A stretch of 64,000 bases of DNA from Parapedobacter deserti (GTDB lineage Bacteria > Bacteroidota > Bacteroidia > Sphingobacteriales > Sphingobacteriaceae): positions 1 to 64,000 of the forward strand of contig NZ_JBHRTA010000030.1 in the NCBI RefSeq assembly GCF_042646065.1, given 5' to 3'. Every line of letters starts with the position of its first letter. The stretch's first letter is position 1. Below the pieces are notes generated by a model. The model saw only the letters and a list, made by a program, of their open reading frames with translations. It did not search any database and was not told where the DNA came from. Shown one piece after another: positions 25,478 through 33,907 of the stretch. The position numbers were made by a program, and so were the translations under genes.

Positions 25478-26095
25478 ATGAATTTTTCTTCCAAACTGCT
25501 GGAACAAGCCGTTGCCGAATTCGGTCGCCTGCCAGGTGTAGGGCAGAAGACGGCGTTACGTCTCGTACTGCACCTGTTGAAGCAGCCCGAGGCTGATGTG
25601 TTGCGGTTTACCGATGTGTTCAGTCGCCTGAAGCGGGATATCCGGCATTGTTCAGTCTGTCACAATATTTCGGATAATGATGTTTGCGAGGTATGTGCCT
25701 CGCTAAAGCGTGATAAAGGATTGATATGTGTGGTGGAAGATACACGTGACGTCATGGCCATCGAAAATACTAATCAATACCATGGCGTATACCATGTGCT
25801 GGGTGGGCTGATTTCGCCGATGGATGGTGTCGGACCGTCAGACCTTCAGGTGGATAGCTTGGTCAAACGCCTCGAAGCAGTAGGAGCGCGCGAAGTTATC
25901 TTGGCGTTGAGCGCTACCATGGAAGGGGATACTACCATCTTTTATCTTTATAAGAAAATCAAGGATTTCGGGGTGCAGATCAGTACCATTGCCCGTGGTA
26001 TTGCCTTCGGCGGTGAATTGGAATATGTGGATGAAGTAACTTTGGGGCGTTCTATTGTCACCCGTGTACCTTATGAGCGCAGTATTGCATCGTAA
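25478..26095 (+). CDS. recR: Recombination mediator RecR
   Basis: ATG 25478 gives 205 residues, the usual RecR length; the frame is open far upstream but that part is non-homologous and precedes the promoter. The HhH region LPGVGQKTALRLVLHLL (about 17-34), the zinc finger CSVCHNISDNDVCEVC (about 58-73) and the Toprim domain ICVVEDTRDVMAIE (about 82-95) are all visible. With RecO/RecF it loads RecA at SSB-coated gaps. The following SDR gene begins inside its last codons. Confidence 0.96.
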   Translation: MNFSSKLLEQAVAEFGRLPGVGQKTALRLVLHLLKQPEADVLRFTDVFSRLKRDIRHCSVCHNISDNDVCEVCASLKRDKGLICVVEDTRDVMAIENTNQYHGVYHVLGGLISPMDGVGPSDLQVDSLVKRLEAVGAREVILALSATMEGDTTIFYLYKKIKDFGVQISTIARGIAFGGELEYVDEVTLGRSIVTRVPYERSIAS

Positions 26096-26894
26096 AACCG
26101 TCGTCATTACCGGAGCGTCTTCCGGTATTGGATTGGCCTGTGCGGAGGCATTTGCGCGACACGGTGCCAACCTGGTGTTGGGAGCGAGACGCTATGTCGA
26201 GCTGTGTAATATCGGAGAAACCCTGGAAAAGCAATTTGGCATCCGAGCCGTGGCGGTTTCGTGTGACGTTGCCAAGGAGGTGGACTGCCGTGCCCTTATC
26301 CAACAGGCAGAGACAGCCTTTGGGGGTATCGATATTCTAATCAACAATGCCGGCATCAGCATGCGGGCGCTGTTTTCCGATTTAGATCTTGGTGTGCTCC
26401 ACCGGTTAATGAATGTCAATTTCTGGGGCGCCGTATACTGCACCAAATATGCCATGGCAGCGCTGCTTCGCAGCAAGGGTTCGGTGGTCGCCGTGTCTTC
26501 CATTGCGGGTTACCGGGGATTGCCCGGCCGTACGGGATATTCAGCATCAAAATTTGCCATCCATGGATTCATGGAATCGCTGCGCGTGGAAAATTTGAAG
26601 ACGGGATTGCATGTCATGGTTGCCTGCCCCGGGTTTACCGCGTCCAATATCCGCCAAACGGCGCTCAACGCGTCGGGCGGAGAACATGGAGAAACCAGCA
26701 TGGATGAAGGCAAGATGATGACGGCCGGAGAAGTTGCCGAGCGTATTGTGCAAGGGGTAATCCAGCGTAAACGCACATTGGTAATGACCCGGCAAGGTAA
26801 GCTGGCCGTATGGATGAATAAACTGCTGCCTGCCTGGGTGGATAGGCAGGTGTACCAACTGTTCGCCAAAGAGAAAAATCCGTTGGTAAAATAA
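26073..26894 (+). CDS. Short-chain dehydrogenase/reductase
   Basis: ATG 26073 overlaps recR by 23 bases and gives 273 residues; a TTG at 26055 would add six. It is a classical SDR: TGASSGIG cofactor loop (about 13-20), NNAGISM (about 90), catalytic Ser in AVSSIAGYRG (about 145) and YSASK (about 158-162). The Arg residues around the first strand suggest NADP(H). The C-terminal extension after residue 235 (VWMNKLLPAWVDRQVYQLF) is amphipathic and may touch membrane, as in DltE/long-chain SDRs. Its substrate is unknown. Confidence 0.9.
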   Translation: MSAVLHRKTVVITGASSGIGLACAEAFARHGANLVLGARRYVELCNIGETLEKQFGIRAVAVSCDVAKEVDCRALIQQAETAFGGIDILINNAGISMRALFSDLDLGVLHRLMNVNFWGAVYCTKYAMAALLRSKGSVVAVSSIAGYRGLPGRTGYSASKFAIHGFMESLRVENLKTGLHVMVACPGFTASNIRQTALNASGGEHGETSMDEGKMMTAGEVAERIVQGVIQRKRTLVMTRQGKLAVWMNKLLPAWVDRQVYQLFAKEKNPLVK

Positions 26895-26907
26895 TAAGCG
26901 ATAGTCT

Positions 26908-28113
26908 TTACATCCTTTTTACCACGACATAAAGCCCGGCGGCCGCTGCCATCAATGCAACCGCTGTGCCCAACCATAGGGTGTTAAACCCGTATCTGTC
27001 CGCTACGCTAGTGCCGAGGAACGGCGAAAATACATGAGCCGCCGAAAAGGCCAGGGCATTCAATCCCATGTACGCACCCTGCGTCTGCTTTGACGCTCGT
27101 TGCACGGCTACGGACGCCATGAACGGCATAGCCAGGATTTCGGAAATACTGAGCATAAAAATGGATGCATAGAGTACCCAGTGGCCCGTAGGGATGGGTA
27201 GCATGGCGAAAGATACGGCGCATAATACCGTGCCGATAAAAATACTGCCTGCGTAGGAAAGGCGGCGTTCAGCGATATGCACGAGCAGCATCTCGAACAC
27301 GACTACCACGAAACCGCTAAACCCTAAGATGATACCCACCTGCCTTTCGTTGAGGCCATGCCCGTGCTGGTAGAAGAGGGGCAGGGTGCTCAGCAACTGG
27401 AAAAAGCAGATGGCGTATACGCAGCATAACAGGCTGAATACCAAGAATAGCCAGTCGCGGTAGGGGGAAACGGGATTTGGAGATACCTTGTCGTCTTTCT
27501 CCTGTGCCAACGTTGATCGGACAGTCCCCTTTCGTTTAGCGAAGAAAAAGATAAACACAAGAGCTGCGATGAAAGCAGCCATGGCGTTGCCGTAAAAAAT
27601 CCAGTTGTACGAGATTGACGCCAGGAAGCCACCTAATGCCGGACCGACGGAAAACCCGAGGTTGATGGCCATCCGGTTGAGCGAAAAGGCACGCGTAATG
27701 TTTTCGGGCCGCGCATAGCGCGCTACCGAAACCGAGTTGGCTGGACGAAACGATTCGGTGGCCACGCTGAGAACGTAGATCATGACAGCGAGCCCTTCCG
27801 CGGATGTAAACAACGGGATCGCTATGAAAAATGGAACTGAGGCGAGCAAACTTAGGGTCTGTACCCAAAAATTGCCGAATCGGTCGGTCAGCCATCCGCC
27901 GAGCCATGATCCTGTAACTGCCCCGAGGCCGAAACAGGCCAGTACAACCCCTGCTTCGCGGATCGAGAAGTTTAGGGCCTGTGTCATGTAAATGCCCAGA
28001 AAAGGCAGCACCATGGCTCCGGTTCGGTTGACTAGCATGACGAGTGCTAGCATCCAGGCCGGCCGAGATAGCCCCCGATAGGAATCGATGTATATACGTA
28101 TAAGCTCTTTCAT
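26908..28113 (-). CDS. MFS transporter, MdtH-like drug exporter type
   Basis: The 401-residue protein has twelve hydrophobic segments. Loop 2-3 holds the MFS motif GGWLTDRFGNFWVQ, and motif C-like glycine patterns occur in helix 5 (SVGPALGGFLAS), the antiporter signature. It resembles MdtH/YdeR-type multidrug exporters. It acts at the inner membrane; the substrate cannot be assigned. It converges on the recR-SDR pair with a 13-base gap. Confidence 0.85.
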   Translation of the reverse strand: MKELIRIYIDSYRGLSRPAWMLALVMLVNRTGAMVLPFLGIYMTQALNFSIREAGVVLACFGLGAVTGSWLGGWLTDRFGNFWVQTLSLLASVPFFIAIPLFTSAEGLAVMIYVLSVATESFRPANSVSVARYARPENITRAFSLNRMAINLGFSVGPALGGFLASISYNWIFYGNAMAAFIAALVFIFFFAKRKGTVRSTLAQEKDDKVSPNPVSPYRDWLFLVFSLLCCVYAICFFQLLSTLPLFYQHGHGLNERQVGIILGFSGFVVVVFEMLLVHIAERRLSYAGSIFIGTVLCAVSFAMLPIPTGHWVLYASIFMLSISEILAMPFMASVAVQRASKQTQGAYMGLNALAFSAAHVFSPFLGTSVADRYGFNTLWLGTAVALMAAAAGLYVVVKRM

Positions 28114-28192
28114 GACTGAACCCGCATATCACAATTGAATGGAAAAGCGTAAATCTTTTTACTTTCGTAGTACCCCGGAATTCATCTTGATG

Positions 28193-29155
28193 TCACCCAA
28201 CTGCGGCATGCACGTCATCCGAAACCTTATAGTTATGGGCCACCAATGACTTTTTCTCTCCCGAGCGGCGCTCGAACAAATAATCAAGCCGTCCAAGACT
28301 AATGCCGCCAAAACCTACTTGAGTGATGGTCGTTAGATCCCCGCAGCGGTTGCGAACATGCTCGGGCTTAGGCATAAACGTATGAGTATGTCCCCCAATG
28401 ATCAGGTCAATATAGCCCGTATTTGCAGCCAGTACTTGATCTGACACCTGATTGTCTTCATAACGATAACCCAAATGCGATAAACATACGATGAGATTAC
28501 ACTTGTAATCATGCTTAAGCCGTTCAGCTATCCGATTACCTGTAGTGACCGGATCGAGGTAGCGAACATCCCGGTGATGGTTGGGATCTACCAATCCATC
28601 CAATTGGATGCCCAAGCCAAATACACCGATACGGAGCCCTTGTTTTTTGAAGATGACATAATCCCGGGTTTTTCCCTTTAGGCGGGTGTTGCCAAAATCA
28701 TAATTGGCTGTCAAGAAGGGGAAATTGGCGTAAGGGAGCATCTTTTTCAGTCCTTCCAGCCCGTTGTCAAACTCATGGTTGCCTAATGTCGCTGCATCGT
28801 AACGCAACTTGCTCATCAGTTCAAGCTCAACCCTGCCGCCAAAGAGGTTGAAGTATGGAGTGCCCTGTACGATATCCCCGGCATCAAGCAGCAGCACGTT
28901 CCGTTGTTCCTTCCGTATTCGTTCCACCAATGTCGCGCGGCGTGCCACGCCGCCCAGCCCCTGGTTGCGCGATCCGTCCATCGGAAATGGCTCGATGCGG
29001 CTGTGTACGTCGTTGGTGTGCAGGATGGTGAGTGCGACATGTTCGTCTGTGGTAGCCAGCGCAGTATATGGCAAGCCGCCCATGGCTGAACATGAGGCAA
29101 TGATGCCCGCTTGTTTCAGGAAGTGGCGTCTATCTAGCTTGTATGATGCGTCCAT
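28193..29155 (-). CDS. 5'-nucleotidase/UshA-type metallophosphatase domain, separate gene
   Basis: ATG 29155 gives 320 residues with an export signal containing an RRHFLKQAG twin-arginine-like motif. The calcineurin-like phosphatase set is complete: LHTNDVHSR, DAGDIVQG, LGNHEFDNG, LSHLGYR and GGHTHTF. UshA-type enzymes have this domain fused to a C-terminal substrate-binding domain. Here that second domain is encoded by the preceding gene, which overlaps this one by 26 bases. The pair would dephosphorylate extracytoplasmic 5'-nucleotides or nucleotide sugars. Confidence 0.92.
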   Translation of the reverse strand: MDASYKLDRRHFLKQAGIIASCSAMGGLPYTALATTDEHVALTILHTNDVHSRIEPFPMDGSRNQGLGGVARRATLVERIRKEQRNVLLLDAGDIVQGTPYFNLFGGRVELELMSKLRYDAATLGNHEFDNGLEGLKKMLPYANFPFLTANYDFGNTRLKGKTRDYVIFKKQGLRIGVFGLGIQLDGLVDPNHHRDVRYLDPVTTGNRIAERLKHDYKCNLIVCLSHLGYRYEDNQVSDQVLAANTGYIDLIIGGHTHTFMPKPEHVRNRCGDLTTITQVGFGGISLGRLDYLFERRSGEKKSLVAHNYKVSDDVHAAVG

Positions 29156-29897
29156 CGAGTTTCGGATTGATGTGTTTACCTTCTTGAGCAAGCCTGCTTA
29201 CATAATCGATTAACGCATCACGGACTTTCTTGCCCAAATTGATTCGGTTTACCGGGTCGTTTAAGCCGCGTGAATTGTCTCCACCGTTGGCGAGGTAATC
29301 GTAAGTAACGAGCGTGTACGTGCGGGCAGTATCCAGCGGAGTGTTCCCGATAAGTATATCGGTTGCGCCGCTGTCGGCAATACGCATGCGCATCCCTGCC
29401 ACGGGTTGTCCGCCAGTGCTGGCAATAAACTGGGCTAGCTCTGATATGCTTTTGCCCCGAAGCTCCAAGATGACCAATTCATTCTCGAATGGCATTAATT
29501 CAAAAAGGTGGCCCACGGTGATGTCACCGGGTTGAAGCTCGATTCGGAGGCCACCCTTTGTGCCAAAAGAAAATGCAGCATCAGGATACAGCTTGCGCCC
29601 CTCGGCCAGCAAAGCATCGGCGAAGAAGTTGCCAAGCAGTGTTTCCGGAGCATTAGCCGGCTTGGTCAACGCTACATTTGTTCGGCCTACAACCCGGTTC
29701 ATTTCGGCTTCCAAACGGTCCTTATATGGAGCATACAGGCGGACATATGCCGGGTCGTCAGCGATGGTACTATCGATCTGAATTTTTGTAGATACACGCT
29801 GTTCACGTAGCGTTATAACGCTGTTGCATGATGCATTCACCAAGCCTACCGCCAAGGTAAGTAATGCGAGGCAGTTACGGAAGGTAAAATATTTCAT
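29130..29897 (-). CDS. 5'-nucleotidase C-terminal domain protein (lipoprotein)
   Basis: The 255-residue protein has a signal peptide ending in LVNASC, a plausible lipobox with Cys24, so it is probably a lipoprotein. Residues about 60-230 match the UshA C-terminal, substrate-specificity domain: ETLLGNFFADALL, FGTKGGLRI, GDITVGHLFELMPFENEL and YDYLANGGDNS. It precedes and overlaps the metallophosphatase gene, the reverse of the domain order in fused enzymes. The two products should assemble into one active enzyme at the cell surface or in the periplasm. A -7 candidate TACCTTTA lies at the complement of 29937-29944. Confidence 0.9.
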   Translation of the reverse strand: MKYFTFRNCLALLTLAVGLVNASCNSVITLREQRVSTKIQIDSTIADDPAYVRLYAPYKDRLEAEMNRVVGRTNVALTKPANAPETLLGNFFADALLAEGRKLYPDAAFSFGTKGGLRIELQPGDITVGHLFELMPFENELVILELRGKSISELAQFIASTGGQPVAGMRMRIADSGATDILIGNTPLDTARTYTLVTYDYLANGGDNSRGLNDPVNRINLGKKVRDALIDYVSRLAQEGKHINPKLDGRIIQAR

Positions 29898-30065
29898 GGG
29901 TGTAACTATTTTTCGGCACTGCTTTATCAGATGCAGTAAAGGTAGCCAACCGATGTTAATTTAAGAAAAAGTTTTTGTGTCGATATGCGGTAGTTTTGCT
30001 GCCGGCAATACTGATGTTGCCGTTATAGGTCACGGGCGGAATGTGGGTGCACACCGGGTTATCCA

Positions 30066-31142
30066 CTATATTTGTCCAGGTGCTTTATCTGCCAGGCGCC
30101 CTCCGGCACGGACGGGTATCGATGCGCGTATTTTCGCGCGGATACGGGCTTTCTCACGTAAGCGTGCATACCTGTTTTTCCGCTTGGTGAACAGCGCGGA
30201 TAAGTTATAGGAGTCCCAGTTGACCAGCAAGACGCTTAATAAAATCACCACCAACGCCGTAATCTGTGATGCCGTTACCGCCTCATTCGCAAACCAGGCT
30301 CCCAGCGCTACCGCAACGACGGGGTTGACATAGGTGTGGGTGCTCACCTGGGTGGCTGGTCGAACATGAAGAAGCCAGATATAGGAACTGTAAGCAACGA
30401 TGGAGCCCATAACGATGAGATACGCCATCGCCCACCACGCGCCGAAAGGCACCGCTTCGATCCGGAAGCTGGCCGTTTCTCCGCGGAAAACCGCCGTTGC
30501 TGAAAAGACGATACCAGCGAGCAACATCTGCCAGCCGGTTCCCACCATGCTGTTGCCCCGCGTTGCCTCCTCGGATTTTCCGTAATACTTGGAGTACAAT
30601 GAACCGATGGTCCATGCCATGGCTCCCAGCAGCAGTAGCACCATGCCCGTGATGTTTTCTTGTCGCTGATCGGCATCCATTGCTTGGGCTACGCGATCGC
30701 CGAAAAGCATAACCACACCGAAAAAGCCCATGAATACACCAAGGACTACCGGAAGGTTGCTGAAGTTGGCTTTCCAATTGGGCTTATCGAGTAAAATGAA
30801 CCAAATGGCAACGGACGCTGTCATAATGGCAACCAGGCCGCTGGGCATAAACTGTTCCACCCATATGATAACCCCATTATCAATATAAAGTAGCAGCAAT
30901 CCCATAAGACCCGCACGTAGGATCGTGGGTTTATGGAATATGCGATATCCCTTGAAATAGAAATAGGTGAGCAGGAGCAGCCCTGCGGTGGTGAATCGAA
31001 CGGCTCCCAATAGGAAGGGGCCAAAGCCTGCCAGGGCTTTGTGAATGAAAAAGAATGTTGAGCCCCAAACCAAATAAATCATGGCAAAGGCGAAGACGAC
31101 CTTCCATTGAAGTTGTTTATTCGTTGTACCGATTACTGCCAT
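30066..31142 (-). CDS. EamA/DMT-superfamily exporter
   Basis: The 358-residue protein has ten predicted helices formed by two EamA repeats (about 15-150 and 165-305). The first opens with IYLVWGSTFFFIHKAL and the second has LAGIVFSATAVF and PVVAVALGAWFANEAV. A strongly basic cytoplasmic tail of about 40 residues follows the last helix, longer than usual. Such proteins export amino acids or metabolites. The immediate upstream Lrp regulator, 28 bases away, points to amino-acid export under feedback control. Confidence 0.9.
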   Translation of the reverse strand: MAVIGTTNKQLQWKVVFAFAMIYLVWGSTFFFIHKALAGFGPFLLGAVRFTTAGLLLLTYFYFKGYRIFHKPTILRAGLMGLLLLYIDNGVIIWVEQFMPSGLVAIMTASVAIWFILLDKPNWKANFSNLPVVLGVFMGFFGVVMLFGDRVAQAMDADQRQENITGMVLLLLGAMAWTIGSLYSKYYGKSEEATRGNSMVGTGWQMLLAGIVFSATAVFRGETASFRIEAVPFGAWWAMAYLIVMGSIVAYSSYIWLLHVRPATQVSTHTYVNPVVAVALGAWFANEAVTASQITALVVILLSVLLVNWDSYNLSALFTKRKNRYARLREKARIRAKIRASIPVRAGGRLADKAPGQI

Positions 31143-31170
31143 ATTGATGTAGCTCCTTTGATTTTGTCCT

Positions 31171-31662
31171 TCATTTATCCTGTTGTTCCGTGGGAATCAC
31201 CAGTTTCTGCTCTTCCTTTACCGTTTCCAAAACGATGGTGGTGCGCGTGGAAATGATGTTGGGTATTTTCGCGAATGAATTACGCATAAGCTCCACTAAA
31301 GCCGCCGAGTCTGCCGTCCTGACCTTGACCAGGTATCCATCATCGCCGGCAATGTCATGCACTTCCTGCACTTCAGGGATGGCCGCCAGCGCCTGTCCGG
31401 TAGTGGCGCATCCAATCCCATCAGCTGCCCGGATGAAAATGAACGAAAGTAACTTCTGTCCCAAAGCGACCGGGTTGATTTTGGCGTTGTATTGCACAAT
31501 CACTTCCTTCTGTTCCAATTTTTTTACCCGTTCCAATATTGCCGATGGAGCCATCCCGAGTTCGCGGGCGATATCTGCGTTATTAATTCGTGCGTTTTCC
31601 TGCATCAGCCGCAATATGGTGTAGTCGATATGGTCCAAACTGTAAATTGAACTGCTCATCAT
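31171..31662 (-). CDS. Lrp/AsnC-family regulator
   Basis: The 163-residue protein has an N-terminal helix-turn-helix (about 10-60: LDHIDYTILRLMQENARINN, then IARELGMAPSAILERVKKLE) and a RAM ligand-binding domain (about 75-145: VHDIAGDDGYLVKVRT). It probably senses an amino acid and controls its own operon with the downstream EamA exporter. Two 13-bp inverted arms flank its -7 box (31682-31727), fitting autoregulation. Confidence 0.93.
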   Translation of the reverse strand: MMSSSIYSLDHIDYTILRLMQENARINNADIARELGMAPSAILERVKKLEQKEVIVQYNAKINPVALGQKLLSFIFIRAADGIGCATTGQALAAIPEVQEVHDIAGDDGYLVKVRTADSAALVELMRNSFAKIPNIISTRTTIVLETVKEEQKLVIPTEQQDK

Positions 31663-31681
31663 TCTGATATCTCTTATTTTA

Positions 31682-31727
31682 AAGAATATTATTCAAATTA
31701 TCGGCCAAATATACGAATAATATTCTT
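31682..31727 (-). promoter_or_regulatory. lrp-eamA promoter flanked by Lrp-type operator arms
   Basis: AAGAATATTATTC (31682-31694) and GAATAATATTCTT (31715-31727) are exact inverted copies, and each half is itself nearly palindromic, as Lrp boxes are. Between them lies CAAATATA (31706-31713), which on the minus strand is TATATTTG, a perfect -7 box. Binding of an Lrp octamer to both arms would wrap the promoter. Confidence 0.65.
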
Positions 31728-31788
31728 GAAACGGTGAAATAACGTTTGATGAAGTATTTGGATGGAGAGTGAATGTTGAAAAAAATAT

Positions 31789-31820
31789 TTTGCGAATATT
31801 AACACCGTTAAGTATGTTTG
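31789..31820 (+). promoter_or_regulatory. Efflux operon promoter with candidate TetR operator
   Basis: TTTG (31789-31792), 20 bases, TATGTTTG (31813-31820): both elements perfect. The spacer holds an inverted repeat TTAAC-ACC-GTTAA (31799-31811), and AATATT-N5-AATATT (31784-31800) covers the -33 box. The start site near 31824 fixes the tetR start at ATG 31838. Confidence 0.65.
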
Positions 31821-31837
31821 CTGCGTTAAGAATTATT

Positions 31838-32482
31838 ATGGGTATAAAGGAGCGAAAAGAACGGCACAAGGAGGACCTGAAAACCAGGATTCTCGAAGCG
31901 GCGAAGAAACTATTTGTGAAAGAAGGTTACGAGGCGACGTCTATCCGGAAAATCGCGGCAGAAATTGAGTTTAGTCCAACTACGATTTATTTGTATTATA
32001 AAGATAAAACCGATATAGCTTACGCTCTTCATCAAGAAGGATTTCGATTGTTACGGGAACGACTTGGAACGTTGGTCCATGTGGACGCCCCTTTTGAGCG
32101 TCTAAAGGCGATGGGTCGAGTTTACATGCAGTTTGCTGTAGACCATCCCGATTTTTATGAATTAATGTTTATCATGAAGGATCCGATGCAGTACCTGAAA
32201 GAACATCATCCCGAGGAGGAATGGCCGGACGGAGAGCGGGTGTTTGACGGGCTTATGCAGACTGTATCCGCTTGTCAAGCCAGTGGATATTTTTCCAATA
32301 TGAATCCGGTAGAAGTGGCTATGCTCTCATGGAGCGTGGTGCATGGCCTTTCATCGCTGTATATTACCAGCCATTTCAAGCACATTGCCGATAAGTGCAG
32401 TTCATACGCGTTGCCGGATCAGGAGGCACTGCTGGAAAAAGCTTTCGGCGCCTACGTGCAGATGATGCAGCGCATGAAATAA
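31838..32482 (+). CDS. TetR-family regulator of the efflux operon
   Basis: ATG 31838 gives 214 residues; earlier in-frame codons precede the promoter. The N-terminal HTH (about 10-58: ILEAAKKLFVKEGYEATSIR, then IEFSPTTIYLYYKDKTDIAY) is a typical TetR domain. The C-terminal part matches a common TetR ligand/dimerisation domain (FAVDHPDFYELMFI). It is followed by tolC-adaptor-RND genes with short gaps, so it most likely represses them and itself, with release by a pump substrate. Confidence 0.93.
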   Translation: MGIKERKERHKEDLKTRILEAAKKLFVKEGYEATSIRKIAAEIEFSPTTIYLYYKDKTDIAYALHQEGFRLLRERLGTLVHVDAPFERLKAMGRVYMQFAVDHPDFYELMFIMKDPMQYLKEHHPEEEWPDGERVFDGLMQTVSACQASGYFSNMNPVEVAMLSWSVVHGLSSLYITSHFKHIADKCSSYALPDQEALLEKAFGAYVQMMQRMK

Positions 32483-32513
32483 AATATTTGTACTGTCATA
32501 AACACTGTTAATT

Positions 32514-33890
32514 ATGAGAACGGTATTAATTTATCGAGTGATTTTAATTACGGTTACAGGTCTAATAGTGGCGCTTGGCACACGGGCACAGGACGTGTTG
32601 GAGGGCTACATTCATGAAGGTTTGGCTAGCAACCTGGTGCTGCAGCAACGTAACATATCACTCCGGCGCGCTGACTATGCACTGAAATCAGCGAAAAGCA
32701 TGTATCTGCCATCGGTGGTGCTGCAAGCCGGATACCAGACTGCCGACGGCGGCCGCAACATTCCGCTGCCCATCGGTGATTTGCTCAATCCAGTATACAA
32801 TACGTTAAACCAGATGACCCAATCCGCCCGATTTCCGCAGATAGCAAATGAAACCATTAATTTCTTGCCACGAAACTACTATGATGCGCATATCCGAACG
32901 ACGATGCCGCTTCTCAATACGGCCATCGGACATAACAAGCGTATTCAGGAGGAGCAGGTAAGGCTGAGCCAACTGGAGGTAGAAGCCTATAAACGAGAAC
33001 TGATAAAAGAAGTCAAAACGGCCTATTTTAACTACCTTAGTGCATTACAGACCGTGGGTGTATACCGTTCGGCGTTAGCATTGGCCAAAGAAGGGAGGCG
33101 CACCAACCAACGGCTGGTAGACAATGGTAAAGGGCTGCCGGCGTACGTACTGCGGGCAGACGGCGAAGTGGCCGTTGCGCAAGCCAAACTTACCGACGCA
33201 GCACTGCAGGTCCTCAACGCGCAGCGTTATTTCAACAGCCTGCTCAACAGGGGCGCTGATGCTGAGATTGACACCACGTTCAATCGGGAGCATGCTTTGC
33301 TGCAGGCCGCAGGCACCATTCAACACGGCGCTCGGCCGCATGGTGAACGGGAAGAGCTCAAATCGTTGTCCGCCGTCATAGGCATTCGAGAAACCGCCCT
33401 GAAAATGGACCAACAATTTGCGGTACCCAAGCTAAACGCGTTTCTGGATCTGGGCTCCCAATCGGAAGGTTTTCACTTCAATGACCAGACGCGCTACTAT
33501 CTGTTAGGATTGCAATTGGAAGTTCCGCTGTTCAGCGGCGGGCGGAACAGGAATAAAATAGCGCAGTCAAGACTCGATGCACAGGAAGCGCGTTTGCAGC
33601 TGCAACAGGCCCAACAGCAGCTGGCATTAGCTAATTCAGCAGCGCTGCACCAGCTCCAGTCGGCCTGGCAAAATTACCAGTCTGCTAAAAGTCAGTTGGA
33701 GGCTGCCGATGCTTACCAGCGGCTCATTACGAGAGGATATCAGGCAGGGTCAAACAGTTATATCGAAACCGTTGACGCCCGCAATCAATATACATCGGCC
33801 AAACTAGCCCTCGTCATCAGCACTTATCAAGTACTTTCGGCAGCTGCGGCACTAGAACGCGAACAAGGCAGTTATCCGCTTACCCAATAA
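32514..33890 (+). CDS. TolC-family outer-membrane efflux channel
   Basis: The 458-residue protein has a signal peptide ending near GTRAQD and two internally similar outer-membrane efflux protein repeats rich in long helices (about 150-215 and 330-450, with Gln/Ala/Leu heptads such as EARLQLQQAQQQLA). It provides the trimeric exit duct of the tripartite pump formed with the next two products. It starts 31 bases after tetR. Confidence 0.92.
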   Translation: MRTVLIYRVILITVTGLIVALGTRAQDVLEGYIHEGLASNLVLQQRNISLRRADYALKSAKSMYLPSVVLQAGYQTADGGRNIPLPIGDLLNPVYNTLNQMTQSARFPQIANETINFLPRNYYDAHIRTTMPLLNTAIGHNKRIQEEQVRLSQLEVEAYKRELIKEVKTAYFNYLSALQTVGVYRSALALAKEGRRTNQRLVDNGKGLPAYVLRADGEVAVAQAKLTDAALQVLNAQRYFNSLLNRGADAEIDTTFNREHALLQAAGTIQHGARPHGEREELKSLSAVIGIRETALKMDQQFAVPKLNAFLDLGSQSEGFHFNDQTRYYLLGLQLEVPLFSGGRNRNKIAQSRLDAQEARLQLQQAQQQLALANSAALHQLQSAWQNYQSAKSQLEAADAYQRLITRGYQAGSNSYIETVDARNQYTSAKLALVISTYQVLSAAAALEREQGSYPLTQ

Positions 33891-33907
33891 CATCAAAACG
33901 AAATAGC

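Noticed and set aside
31769..31837. N-terminal extension of the TetR gene from ATG 31769
   Set aside because: A perfect -33/-7 promoter lies inside it, and the HTH begins right after ATG 31838.
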